NCBI GenBank assembly: GCA_019096065.1
Contig: JAGUCH010000001.1
Span: forward strand, 14,260,001 to 14,324,000
From: Paracyclopina nana
Lineage: Eukaryota > Arthropoda > Copepoda > Cyclopoida > Cyclopettidae
DNA length: 64,000 nucleotides
Reading direction: 5' to 3'
A model generated the notes under the pieces. That model ran no database searches, was not told the DNA's origin, and worked only from the letters and a program-made list of their open reading frames with translations. How positions within the stretch are numbered: the stretch's first letter is position 1; each line of letters begins with the position of its first letter. A program made the position numbers and the translations under genes. Shown here in pieces: positions 47,901 to 58,169 of this stretch.

Positions 47901-50147
47901 TGACTGAGGTCAATATGGGCAACAAGCTGTTCTGGAAGATGCTCGGTTGTCCGAAGCCCGAAAAGGCTGCAAAGGCTGGCTTGCCTGACGAAGACGAAAC
48001 TTATGAGGTTGAGGTGAATGACTTGAACCTCGTCTGGGTTGTGAACACTGAGACGTCCGAGCTCGTTCCCATCGAGGAGTTTTGGGGACAGCCCATGAAG
48101 CATGAAGTTCTGGAGAACGACCTTCGCGTTCTGGTCTTTGATTTTGGCACCGAGGTCTATGTGTGGAACGGAAAAAACGCAGCCTTCAGCACCAGACGAC
48201 TTGGCCTCAAGTTGGCCAAGGATATGCTAAAAGAGGAGAAAAAACCCGAGTGGACCCTTTTTGGCCGGATCAACCAGAACATGGAGACAATCTTGTTCAG
48301 GGAAAAGTTTCTCAACTGGCCAGACGAGTCGAGGCTTATTAAGCCTGAAAAGGAGAGCAAGAAGGCCAAAAAGACTGCGCACGACGAGGACAACATGAAA
48401 CTGTCCACAGAGGTTGAAAACAACTTTGATGCCATTGCCATGGCCAGATGGCCTTTGGAGGTGTGAACTCGGAATTGTACTTTGCTTTTACATTACTTAT
48501 AATTTGGCAAATACTTTCAGGATCCCAACTACGAATTGGAAGGGACATTTATTGGCCGAGGTCGCAGCTACTACGATGCAGACGAGAGGCGTCAGTACGA
48601 AATTGAGACTTTGCAGCTCAACTTTTGGCACGTGACTGATAAGGACATCTTCGAGCTGGCTGAAAAGGAGCATGGTCAATTCTACTCCGGTGGCACCTAC
48701 GTGGTAAGGTGGAAGTACAAAGTGTCCTTGACAGGCAAAACGCTCAAAGGCCTGCCTTCGAAACACGTAGCAGTTGGACGTGAAAGGTGGGCCTACTTCT
48801 TTTGGCATGGAGCTGAATCAAAGGCCGCGGAGCAAGGCCTTTCTGCCCTCATGACTGTGGAGTTGGACGAGGAAAAGGGCCCGCAAATTAGAGTTGAAGA
48901 GGGCCAGGAGCATGCTGTCTTCCTCAACCTTTGGAAAGGCAAGATGGCCATTCATAAAGGCCGTCGAGAGGCTTCTAAGGCTCGCCAAAGGCTTTATTTT
49001 GTAAAGGGTGAATATCCGGAGGAGGCCTGTGCCGTACAAGTGGAGTGTAACGAAGATAGCCTGCGTAGTCGTGGCTGTTTCGTCCTTTTCACTGACTCCA
49101 AGGCCATCATTTGGATGGGTAAAGGCCTGCCAGAGCACAAAAAGGCTGTTGTTGAGTCTCTCAAGGAAAACTGGGTTGATTTGAGAAGCATTGGTGGCAG
49201 TATTACTTTCGAGTCTGAAGGCCAAGAGTCGGATGCCTTCAAGAAGGCTTTGGCCTTTGGCGATGGCCTGTATGACTCTCGTTTATCCGTGCCAAGTGCC
49301 AGCATGAGGCTTTACCACATGACTTCCGTGTCTGGCGAGTTCGAGGTGAATGAGGTGGTGTGCCCTTTTTTGAAATCCGAAGGGGTACCCAACGTGATGT
49401 CTTTCAACCAAGCTGACCTTTACAAAGCAGAACAGCCAGGTATATAAGCTTAGTGCCTACAGCTCACTGTGATTCGATTATTCAGATGTCCTTTTCAGCC
49501 TTATTTTTGGTGGAGTCTGGTAATGAGAAACTCTGGCTGTGGCAAGGTTGGTGGCCAGACGTGGGCCACGAGTCAAACGATACCAATATGACAACTGGAT
49601 CTGGCATGATTAGGTGGCATGCTGAGAGGAGAGAGGCCATGAGAACAGTTAAAGAGTTCCAAAGGTCGAAATTCTCCAAGATGACTCAAAGGCCACCCAT
49701 GGAGCTAGTCTGGGCTGGTCACGAGCCTGTGGAGTTTACCAACCTTTTCCCGAGCTGGAAGTCAAAACTGGACATACAGTGTCTTAATGCTAAGGTAAAA
49801 GCTTCCTCAAAAGACTAACATTAAGTCGAGGTTATAACTTGTTGATTGTCTCCCGCAGTTTGTTGGCGAGAGCTCGCTTGATAGAGTTTTTGCCCTCTTG
49901 GGCAGAGATCACTACTCATGGGAGGAGCTGCAGCAAAGGCCATTCCCTGATGGAGTTGATCCATCCAGGCTGGAAAAATACCTGAGTGATGAAGACTTTG
50001 TGGTAAGTTGATTTTTTATCAATTTAGAAATAAATTCTGATTGGCTGATTTTAATTGCAGAAATATTTGGGCCTTAGTCGAGCAGATTTCACGGCAGCTC
50101 CACGATGGAAGCAATTGGAAATTCGCAAGGAAAAGGGCCTCTTTTAG
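35911..50147 (+). CDS. Svil: Supervillin, 12 exons
   Basis: Supervillin is a peripheral membrane-cytoskeleton scaffold of the villin/gelsolin family that in vertebrates binds F-actin and myosin II. Exons: 35911-36091, 39181-39436, 39702-40105, 40174-40386, 40633-42174, 42239-43403, 45930-46127, 46729-48460, 48521-49439, 49499-49794, 49859-50002, 50061-50147. All junctions are GT-AG and in phase; the total is 2378 aa. KYKEERRRQLA near residue 98 matches the vertebrate N-terminal KAERRRQLAEK. Residues about 200-1300 are Ser-rich and disordered, with the ILK motif array. RLAALKKNGEENWKKK (about 1320) is a supervillin hallmark, followed by gelsolin-like domains and QPALFLVESGNEKLWLWQGWW. A villin headpiece ends the protein (about 2315-2378), closing with KEKGLF. 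Exon 1 was chosen because it has an ATG, good coding content and a phase-1 donor matching exon 2; its join reads SRSRSRERTSPNNS. An alternative 5' partner is the donor at 32881. Confidence 0.92.
36092..39180 (+). other. Supervillin intron 1
   Basis: A 3.1-kb A+T-rich intron with donor GTGATT and acceptor ATTTTTCCAG. An E-box and CRE-half-like stretch (GTCACGTCACGTGGCGCC) lies near 38.8 kb. I see no coding or RNA gene. Confidence 0.65.
41649..45941 (+). other. Array of 14 ILK motifs (PP1 SILK-type) in supervillin
   Basis: Exons 5-7 encode fourteen copies of a short motif around I/V-L, most followed by basic residues and Ser. They start at about residues 691, 706, 739, 757, 793, 815, 851, 880, 914, 1055, 1069, 1095, 1109 and 1254. 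Eight fit the established PP1-docking SILK pattern (G or S, I, L, K or R): RSILKRKS, QSILKRRNS, HGILKRKLS, SSILKKS, KSILKKR, RSILKSRR, GGILKRKGS and RSILKY. The other six have P before I or V for I. A canonical RVxF motif (ERVKFDSS) lies at 1029. Many copies are followed by a basophilic kinase site (R-x-x-S or K-x-S). Confidence 0.7.
43404..45929 (+). other. Supervillin intron 6
   Basis: A 2.5-kb intron, donor AAAAAAG/GTGAGA and acceptor TTGAATTTCAG, phase 2. It contains a 111-bp exon-like segment at 43506-43616, reported as a finding, and otherwise nothing recognisable. Confidence 0.65.
46128..46728 (+). other. Supervillin intron 7
   Basis: A 601-bp phase-2 intron with acceptor CTCCATTTTTGCAG. 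No other feature seen. Confidence 0.7.
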
Positions 50148-50280
50148 ATTTGGTCGTGATATTATTTTGGAATTTTATACCGGAGGAAGAAACGTTTTTG
50201 AGAAAAATTCAAGCTGTGATCGATGTTTACTACTTCTAAAAACCATGATCGTTTTATATCTAACAATAATACAGAATCAT
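50148..50280. other. Convergent 3' gap between supervillin and Tret1-like
   Basis: Only 133 bp separate the two stop codons. No AATAAA is present on either strand here, so the mature transcripts may use variant signals or overlap as antisense pairs. Confidence 0.5.
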
Positions 50281-52257
50281 TCAAACAACTTCTTGGTGGT
50301 GTGGCTTTTTCTCGTTCAACTGGTGCCTATTGAAGTATCTCCGCTTGTTCGCTGAAATCCAGCTTCGGATTCGGTTCGACTGGTAGAACGATGCAATTTC
50401 GAACGAGGTTTTGCCCTGAGTTTCCGGAAGACAAATGGCAATGAAAATGCAGCCTAGGGACGAAATGCCCGCATACGTCCACAGAACGCCGCATGTGCCA
50501 ATTTGCTTGAGCATGGGCTCGTACAGGGTGGTAAGGATGAAGTTGATGAACCACATTATGGCAATTCCCAAAGGGTAGACCGTAGGTCTGATTTCAGGTG
50601 GGAGAACTTCAGCAAATACTAGCCATGAGACGGATCCATATCCCCCCTAAAATGAAAATAACAGCTATAACACTTAAAAGGATAGGGTAAGTGATTGAGC
50701 ATTACCATGAAGAAGCCAATGTAGATGATAAAGTCAACTAGAGGCATCCATCCGAGGCCATAAACGTCCTCGTACGTTTTTAGGTAGTAGAAAGCTCCCA
50801 TCATGAAAAGGCAAGCAGACACTCCCAAAGCTGAGATTCCGAGCAAAGTTTTTCGGTTGCATTTCTTTGCCAGTGGTATTGAGATCATGGCACACACGAC
50901 AATAGTCATGCCAACTATAATTGAAGCAATGTGTTCGTCTAACGACTCATTGGCCTCTCTGAACAGGGTAACTGTATTTCCAATCAATAGAGGATAGGCT
51001 GTTGTCTGAAAGATGCAACTTGATGAGTTTCGGAACAATGCTAGGGGAATCGCAAAACCTCTTACCTGAAAGAATGCCATGAGGATGATGCCCGACAAAA
51101 AGGGCTTATAGTTGGCAGACTTTGTGATCTGTTTCATGACCTCAGCATCTTTGTTGTGGTCAAGAGATTCTTGAAATGTTGCCATGGCTGACAGATCCAC
51201 ATCCAGTCGATTCAGGACCGCCTCAGCTTCTTTTTCTAGGCCTTTCGACATCAAATACAGCGGAGACTCAGGAATGTAATACACAGCCACGAAGAAAAAA
51301 GCATTTAATGCTGCAACTGGAAAAGGCAAAAAATTAATTCAGTTGCACATCATTGTGTAATCGCATTAAATCTACTGTTGCTAGGTAAATAGCGAATGTA
51401 ATACTTACATGTGAAAGCAAGCTGACTATGGTCCAACCAGTGGCCAAGGACATATGTGATGAAAATGCCCAGCTGGCAGAACAGGTTAGGAAGCACCCCC
51501 AGCACCCCACGGAACTGGGGGCTTGTCACCTCAACTATGTACACATTGGGTATAGTCAGAGTCATGCCCAGCCCCAGGCCAGTGATGAATCTGCCCAAAA
51601 TCAGCATAATGTAGCTGTTGGCACATCCCACGATGAGGTAGCCAACTAAGTAGCATGGAATGTTGAGAAAAAGGGTAGCTCCCCTTCTACCCAACGTTGA
51701 CATAGCTATGCCCGCCAAAAAGCAGGCGACTGTGGCCCCAATCGAATGGGCACTATCTATAAAAATAATAATGCTCTAAGTTGTATTTTTAAAGAAAATT
51801 TAAAAAGCTTACATATGAATGGCTTGAGGTTGCTTTCACTGTCAAACGTCGAATTGTCCCTTTCTATGGAGGGAATCGCGGTTGAGGTGTAAGCGAGGAC
51901 CGTTCCTGCGGGGGAGAAAAAATTAGTTGACAGTACACGTGGTGAGTCAAACGTCATTTTAGCTACATACCGTCTAATATGTGTCCTATAGCGATTCCCA
52001 TGACCACAAATAGTTGTGCTGTGATTGTGGGACCTCTGGAATGAGAAAAGAGATATTGAATTGAGGCTGGTGGGAAGTCCATCTCGATGCCGCACAAATT
52101 GGGAACTAATTTGAATTTCGAGATGGTGGGGGTGGGAAAGCGTCTATAATAATGCCAATGATCCCTTTAACCACCACCGCAGCGCTACCAGATAATTGAC
52201 CCATTGGTACCAATCATTGCTCCTAAATTACCTGAGGTCCGATGTGTCTTTTGGCAT
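50281..52257 (-). CDS. Tret1: Facilitated trehalose transporter (Tret1)-like sugar porter, 7 exons
   Basis: This is a major-facilitator sugar porter of the plasma membrane, in the group that in insects includes trehalose transporters. Exons: 52257-52232, 52035-51971, 51905-51813, 51756-51409, 51316-51066, 51005-50706, 50646-50281; all GT-AG and in phase, giving 482 aa, the usual length. Family motifs are in order: LAYTSTAIPS in helix 1, STLGRRG (about 81-87), GRFITGLGLG (about 122), PESPLYL (about 193), and PETQGKTS after the last helix (about 435). Multiple hydrophobic segments fit twelve helices. The first exon supplies only MPKDTSDL plus two bases; its ATG has context CGAAAATG and its phase-2 donor matches exon 2 exactly. 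Substrate cannot be told from sequence; hexose or trehalose are both possible. It converges on supervillin, with 133 bp between stop codons. Confidence 0.9.
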
Positions 52258-52866
52258 TTTCGTAAATCCTACACAAAGCTCGTGTCAACATCTAAAGATC
52301 AGCTGGAATACTAGTCCTTGTGAGAATGTTTTTTTAGTGGTTGAAATGCATGAGTAGAGAGATCACATTACATAAATGGAAGCGTTGTATAACATTTCAA
52401 AAGTTGTTGTATAACAGAAGTGGTGCACATTGCCCCAGCATCACAAAATAATGAACTGGTTTTGAAAAATGCGGAAGGGCTGACGAATTCGCCGTGAAAA
52501 AGTTCATTCAGAACAGTGGAACTTTTCGCTGCCTTCTTTCCTCGAGTCCAGTGTGCTAACACACTTGAACAGGTTAGGTAAAAATAATAAAAAGTCGCAC
52601 TTCTTGTTCCATTTGGCCCCACACTTACAGCAACGTATTGTTACATGGTACTTTTTTATGACCGCATGAATTTCATAATTTCATGGGAGTACAAGTGGTG
52701 TGCCAAACCAGCGGAGCTGCACCACTTTTTGATGCATTTGTACTCCCAAACAAGATATGTAATGCCAAGGTTTTTGATAGGCCTACTCACGTCCGTTCTG
52801 TAATGTCACTCAGTTCAAACAGAACATTTGCACTCGTTTGAAATCAATCTCCCATGAACAGTTAAT
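52258..52866. other. Interval between Tret1-like and the 168-aa gene
   Basis: About 600 bp that should hold the promoter of the leftward Tret1-like gene and the 3' end of the leftward 168-aa gene. No distinct element was identified. Confidence 0.5.
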
Positions 52867-52872
52867 TTTAAT
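52867..52872 (-). other. Variant polyadenylation signal (ATTAAA)
   Basis: ATTAAA on the minus strand, 36 nt past the stop of the 168-aa gene. Another ATTAAA lies within 10 nt of that stop. Confidence 0.35.
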
Positions 52873-52907
52873 GCTCCGTCATAAAGAGCCAAGATACTTT
52901 AATCAAC

Positions 52908-53414
52908 CTACTTCGGCCCTTCGTTCTCCTCGTTTTCCTCCAGGGGGAAAATATCCTTGTCCAAGATGGAGACGAGCTTGTCAAACTGATCCTTGATGAG
53001 CAGAATTTCATCTCTGACGTCGACGAACTCCAAGTCCTCTTCCTCGTCCTCCTCAATTTCATCCTCGTCCAAGTCCTCTGGAAGATTCCACGTGGGTGGA
53101 GTTGTCACGGTGTGGCTCCTTTGCCTTGGCTTGACCGGTTCTTGGGTCGGCAGCCAAAAATGACTGGCTCTCCTTGATCTGCACTCCTGGATTCCAGGAT
53201 TGCCGTCGTCAACCACTGAAGTCTTTTTGGCCAGCACAAAAGGGTTTGTGGTGGGCTGGTATTCTGCTTGCAGAGACAATTTCCTCTGTCGGGGAAGTTC
53301 AACGCTGCTTACTTTCCTACTGCTACAAGTGGGAATTGGCAATACTGACACCGATCGTGTACGAGGGTCGGACAAGCCAACTTTTCGCCTCGGCAATTCC
53401 GATCTGGTGTCCAT
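52908..53414 (-). CDS. Small acidic protein of unknown function, single exon
   Basis: The product is 168 aa. ATG 53414 has a good context (CAAAATGG). The first 110 residues are basic and Ser/Pro-rich (RSELPRRKVGLSDP, RRASHFWLPTQEP), with several R-x-x-S sites that basophilic kinases could use. A strongly acidic stretch follows (EDLDEDEIEEDEEEDLE), then an amphipathic helix candidate (ILLIKDQFDKLVSILDKDI). No signal peptide or membrane segment is visible. It sits head-to-tail behind the Tret1-like gene on the same strand, with a possible initiator (GATCAGTGAC) about 40-45 bp upstream of the ATG. I do not recognise a family. Coding use and length suggest a real gene. Confidence 0.65.
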   Translation of the reverse strand: MDTRSELPRRKVGLSDPRTRSVSVLPIPTCSSRKVSSVELPRQRKLSLQAEYQPTTNPFVLAKKTSVVDDGNPGIQECRSRRASHFWLPTQEPVKPRQRSHTVTTPPTWNLPEDLDEDEIEEDEEEDLEFVDVRDEILLIKDQFDKLVSILDKDIFPLEENEENEGPK

Positions 53415-54402
53415 TTTGACGACGACTGACGTACTAGCTTTTCTTTGAGCCGAATGTCACTGATCCACTCGTTGTACAGCCCGCCAGGTCGTGCGTATCG
53501 CAAAACAAGGAATTATGGTGCATACTGTATAAACCTGTTGCAGCCTTGCGCTATTGTTGGCACAGGGAAAAATGCGAGGTTTTGCGAGAATCTAGTTCAA
53601 AGTAGTTTTTTAGTTCCACAAGAGTGCAAGAATAGTTTGTCTTCAAGGGGCAGTCCAATTTGAATTAGTAATGCTTCTAAATCATGTATAATTTTAGGAA
53701 CACAATTAAATACTAACTTATATTTACATGGAAGGAGATTGGTCAGACGGTATAAGTCAAAACACCCAAACACCTTGCACTTGAATTGGGCACACTGAGG
53801 AAATGCTGTTTTCAAAACGGACAGTCCACTGTATGGCTGACTGCCAAATTTCATCAAATTATAGCAGCAGTACAACGCATAAGATGAGCACAGCAACAAA
53901 GTGTGACCCTAATAGACCTCACATTTCTACGTTCTTTGTCAGAATTCTACGCACAAAAAGTGAAATCAAGCTAAAATTCCATTACTAGGCAAAATTTGTT
54001 ACATGATTGATATGCTGTTTTAGTTGTAAGTAAGCGAGTTATCGAGATATTTTAGGCCTTGGCAACTGGACAATAAAGCTCGCGAGTTGACCAAAGTTAA
54101 GTACTTTTTCCATTATGAATGCTGCAATAAACAAGTTTCCCAAATGTACAGCATCAATTGCCAGCTGAATCAATATTTTTGAATTTTTCCGCCTTCGTCT
54201 CCAAGGTTAAGGTCAGTGCTTACAAAAGTAGTAAGAATGGATTATTTTTGTTGTTCAACCTTGTGTATGTTTTTGGCAAAATTCCGCGTCAACAATTTTG
54301 CCCATCAATTCATTTTGAGTGGAAAATTCTTCCGCTTTGCAGTTTTCACGCATGGATGAAACATTCGGAAAATAAGCCATTGGAGGGACAAACTTCTCCA
54401 CT

Positions 54403-54411
54403 AGATGGCGC
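54403..54411 (+). promoter_or_regulatory. CTCF-like core
   Basis: AGATGGCGC in the context ACTAGATGGCGCTT, nearly the same flanks as the copies at 11783 and 23285. It stands between the 168-aa gene and C/EBP. Confidence 0.4.
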
Positions 54412-54714
54412 TTTTTGGGCAAGTATATTTGGAAAAACTGTAGCGCGCGAAACGTGTCACGTGATCACGAGTGGCAATTCGATTGGATGATCAGCGGAGC
54501 CAGGTTAAAAAAATTTGGTTTTATCCATGAAAAGCTTCGAAAATTGCGTGAGTTGCATATGGTTTTATGGCTCGAAAGGGTGCCATTTTATCCGTAGAAA
54601 ATGTCATATTAATAAAGTTTTAAGAATGAGTGCACCAAAGGCCAAAAAATAGCCCATTTTTGATCGCCTATGTAGTGCAGCCATGTCAAATGTACTGGGC
54701 AAAGTTGCCCGGCT

Positions 54715-54723
54715 AGATGGCGC
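54715..54723 (+). promoter_or_regulatory. CTCF-like core
   Basis: AGATGGCGC in the context GGCTAGATGGCGCATG, 312 bp after and in the same direction as the core at 54403. Confidence 0.4.
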
Positions 54724-56518
54724 ATGGACTCTAGTGACTTCACGCCTTTGGCTTATTGTACCATAAAATCCGCCAACCTCTACGAATTTGAGTTGGTATA
54801 ACGTAGGGAATATCATGTATGACACTTGTGACGAGAAATGACGAGATAAAAAGCAGCTGGAGAGTTCTTGATTGACGTGTTATCATAATCATTTTGTGTA
54901 AATGCGCGGTGATCTCATATAACAAAGAAATTTGTTCGTTTTGATTGGCCAAAGAGTTTATCTGCGAAGCCACAGATGAGGCCTTTTTCTGTCATCTTTG
55001 ACCTTTGCCCGAAAACTAGATCGTTCTCTCCGACTGATATGCAGCATGTAAAAGAATTTTTGCACTTTTTATTATGACAACTCGTTGTCGTAATGCTCCT
55101 TAAAATGTAGCCAGTTTAGTCACCAATTTGCGCCGATTGGAAGGACAATTTCTTCGCAAAGGTTGCGTGACGATTCGTCCTTTTAGTTCCTGCTCATAAA
55201 AGCAAAGCTCGCGATCTTAGACATCGTGGCGCCGTGCATGCGTAATATCAAGTAGGTATAAAGATAAATGAACATGTTTGCTTTTTTATGCGGTCTGCTG
55301 CATATCATAGTATAAGTCAAGCCTCGTCAACCTCGCAGATTATCAAGTTGTGACAAGAATTTTCCAGACGAGAAGCTATGGGAGAAATGCGAGCTGGGAG
55401 AAAAAAGGATATGGAAAATAAGAGCTTCGGCTCAGGGCGAGGGCGTGCTCCATTTTTCAGCTAGATCATCGCAAAACAATCAAGCCGCGCGAAATGAGAA
55501 GAAGAAAGTTTCATAAAGGAAGATGCGAGGAGGGATAAATTGAAGGCGTTCGGCATCGCCGCGTATCATAACGCAGCTCCAGTGTACATAGTAGGATAAC
55601 GCGCTTTTCATGCGATAATGAGACCATAAAGACGACGGCGAAAGATGGATGGGATCATAATAGTGTACACTGAGGAGAAAACTGCCACAGTTTGTGGAAA
55701 CTTCTGCTTGACCAGGAAACGCAAGCTCAAATGAGCATTGTTTCATTCTTAGCACAATCGGTATGCTGTAGGATATGTGAAAAACCAGCTGTTTGAAGTT
55801 TTGATGGCGCGGCTGGCCCTGCTTTAGGCGGGTGAAAGATGCGCGCTTTTCTCTTTTCCAATTCTCGTGCCAAAATCACTTCCTGCATTACTACCCAGAA
55901 AAAAAGCGCCAGGATTAAAACGACTTGTTTATTTGGCGGGGCACTACTCTGCGTCAGTATGTTTCAGCTTTCACTCTAATTAAATTCCCATAACTTGCCA
56001 TGCTCTGATAAGCCTCGATCTCTTGTCAACGAGCCACTTTCTGAGGCTGAAACCAGCTTTACTGCACGGAAAAGATATTCCAAAATAGCTCGCTGACGCT
56101 ATTCGAAGCAAAATAGCCACGACCAACCAAAGCTCTATTTTTGTAGATCTTGCCGTGAATGCCTTTGTCGCCAAGTCAGCATTCCTGCCTTGGAAAATCC
56201 TGCCCATAAATCTCCCCAACCATTTGTTAGTACTATTCCGGGGCTACACTTCTCGCAAGGGCCCGCATCGGCAGTCAGCTTTACGTGAAACTTGCCTAGG
56301 AAAATCTCTCGCGGGCTCAATAGTACGCGCTCGCGTATATGTCAAGAGATAGGAGCTGCCGCTACATAGGCTCGCTTCGTTATAGAGGCTGCGCACGCGC
56401 GCGCATATGTGAGATCTCTCTGCGAAGGGAAAATCCAGTTGAAAGTTGCGACTCGTCCACATCAGACCGAGTCCTTTTCCGCATTCACAGTGAGTTCCAG
56501 CAGCGGCCTCGTGGGGTC

Positions 56519-56557
56519 ATGGTTATCCATGCACGTCATGGACCTGCCCAACTCTAA
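56519..56557 (+). CDS. Upstream ORF overlapping the C/EBP start
   Basis: ATG 56519 opens a 12-codon peptide (MVIHARHGPAQL) in another frame. It runs past both candidate C/EBP start codons (56529 and 56538) and ends at TAA 56555-56557. Small out-of-frame uORFs that tune start-site choice are well established for vertebrate C/EBP alpha and beta. The same frame is open upstream to an ATG at 56339, so the uORF would be longer if the transcript begins before that. Confidence 0.55.
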   Translation: MVIHARHGPAQL

Positions 56558-57602
56558 CTTGCACCCCATGTACGACCCCCGAAACCTACAGCATCAAGCG
56601 CGGGCCTTGGCAGCCCACCCCAAACCAGATTCCACGGTCCCCTCGCCGCCCTCCGAGGAGGCCAAAGTGGCCTCCGACAATGGGGGAGGCCACGAGCTGG
56701 CCGACCTCTCATCGGCCGAAATCAGCCTCGACCTCCAGGGGCTGATTGACGACGCGCAGTTCGGCACGGACGCGGACAACCTCTTTGGCGACCTCATGGA
56801 GTCCGGCGGGGGAAAGAGGCCCGAGTACGCGAGGCTGTCGCCCGTCAACTCGCTGGGCTCGTCGGCCAACTCTAGTCCCGAGGGCAACCACCACCACCAC
56901 CACATCAGTCATCACCAACAGCAGCAGCAGCAGCAACATCAAGACCAAAACTTCGCGACGAACAACTACAGGTCGAGCCTGGCCTACTTGCCAGGCTCGG
57001 TGCACGGAGCCTCGCTGGCCTCCTCGGCCTCGGCGCCGGCCATCAGCCTCCCGTCGATGACGACCCTCGGAGGCTCGGTGTTTGTCAAGCAGGAGCCGGC
57101 CTCCGATTTGGACCACCTGAAAAGGCAGCAGCAGCAGCCTCCCTACGTGACCTCGACGACGGCCTTCGCATCGATGAACAGCGGGGGCAGTATGCCCCCG
57201 AGGCTGCCCAACAACCACCCCGTGAAGCCCTTCGGCGGGCCCAAATACGCGGGCTCCTCAGCGTCCTCGGTGGGCTCGGTGGCCTCGACGCCGGGCGGCA
57301 CGAAAAAGAGGGTGGACCGCAATTCCGACGAGTACAGGCGACGCCGCGAGCGCAACAACGTGGCCGTGCGCAAGAGCCGCGAAAAGGCCAAGGCGAGGAC
57401 GCGCGAGACGGAGGACAGGGTGAAGATCCTCGTGCGCGAGAACGAGAGGCTGCAGAAGAAGGTGGAGCTTCTGCAGGAAGAGCTGGCGGTGCTCCGCTCC
57501 CTCTTCTCCAACGTGGGCGTGCTGCCGGATCACATCCATCGAGAGCTGTCGAAACACATCGACAACTTCCAGCAACAGCACAACGCGATGGCGTGCATGT
57601 GA
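56538..57602 (+). CDS. Cebp: CCAAT/enhancer-binding protein (C/EBP), intronless
   Basis: The product is a 354-aa nuclear bZIP transcription factor (fly orthologue slow border cells). The basic region and leucine zipper lie at about residues 256-335: DEYRRRRERNNVAVRKSREK, the C/EBP basic signature, then a zipper with LVRENERLQKKVELLQEEL and the conserved arthropod-type end LRSLFSNVGVLPDHIHRELS. The N-terminal activation region shows the family motif ISLDLQGLIDDAQF and a VFVKQEP sumoylation-like site. His and Gln runs lie in between. The start MDLPNSNLHPMYDP at 56538 matches the short MYD-containing N-termini of insect C/EBPs; ATG 56529, in frame, would add MHV. Single-exon structure is usual for C/EBP genes. 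The coding sequence is much richer in G+C than its surroundings. Confidence 0.92.
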   Translation: MDLPNSNLHPMYDPRNLQHQARALAAHPKPDSTVPSPPSEEAKVASDNGGGHELADLSSAEISLDLQGLIDDAQFGTDADNLFGDLMESGGGKRPEYARLSPVNSLGSSANSSPEGNHHHHHISHHQQQQQQQHQDQNFATNNYRSSLAYLPGSVHGASLASSASAPAISLPSMTTLGGSVFVKQEPASDLDHLKRQQQQPPYVTSTTAFASMNSGGSMPPRLPNNHPVKPFGGPKYAGSSASSVGSVASTPGGTKKRVDRNSDEYRRRRERNNVAVRKSREKAKARTRETEDRVKILVRENERLQKKVELLQEELAVLRSLFSNVGVLPDHIHRELSKHIDNFQQQHNAMACM

Positions 57603-58163
57603 AGGAAATCTCCCACACCACATTTACTTAAGGCCAAAAACATAGAATAACTTCTACTCCTACTTTTCATCATCAAGAATGTCGTTGTCAGCTGAATTAT
57701 TGCAAAAAAGGCACGTGGCAGTGTGTGGAACAATTGAGTCTCGTCTTTTAAAAGAAATCCTCGACTATACATCATCATAGTGAGCGGCGCGAATGCTTTT
57801 TTTTCCTATACAAGTCTGAGCTATACATCACTTCTTCAATTCTAATTACCGCATAAACTACACTAGAAACAGACGCACACAACCCCAAGTTTCATTCATA
57901 ACGCTGCTGCTATAGTTCAATTTGTGATATGTACCAATAGCAATATGTAATTGTTAAAAGTGTTAATAATCCGAAGCACGAGGCCCCGTTTCATGCGCAC
58001 TACTCAACAATTTTCCCTCCATACAAAAAATCATGCACAGTCGGCGCATTTCCTACGTTCCGTTCAGACATGGGCCCACTGTGCACACACTTGCATACTC
58101 TTCTAGGGCCGCTGCTTCCACGGCAAAATATCAAATTAATTATTGTACCTCTAGTCCAAGAAC
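57603..58163 (+). other. C/EBP 3' untranslated region
   Basis: A 561-nt A+T-rich stretch between the stop and the first AATAAA. It contains T-rich patches that might affect stability; nothing more specific can be said. Confidence 0.5.
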
Positions 58164-58169
58164 AATAAA
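58164..58169 (+). other. C/EBP polyadenylation signal
   Basis: AATAAA on the plus strand, the first after the C/EBP stop that I found. Confidence 0.5.

Larger units (their letters stand above)
53415..56518. other. C/EBP upstream region
   Basis: About 3.1 kb. It holds two CTCF-like cores (54403, 54715). The last 250 bp are richer in CpG and are probably the C/EBP leader, with a possible acceptor-like CATTCACAG just before the start. No further gene was found. Confidence 0.5.

Noticed and set aside
56709-57621. Long minus-strand open frames across C/EBP
   Set aside because: They are Arg/Val-rich by-products of G+C-rich C/EBP codons on the other strand and match nothing.
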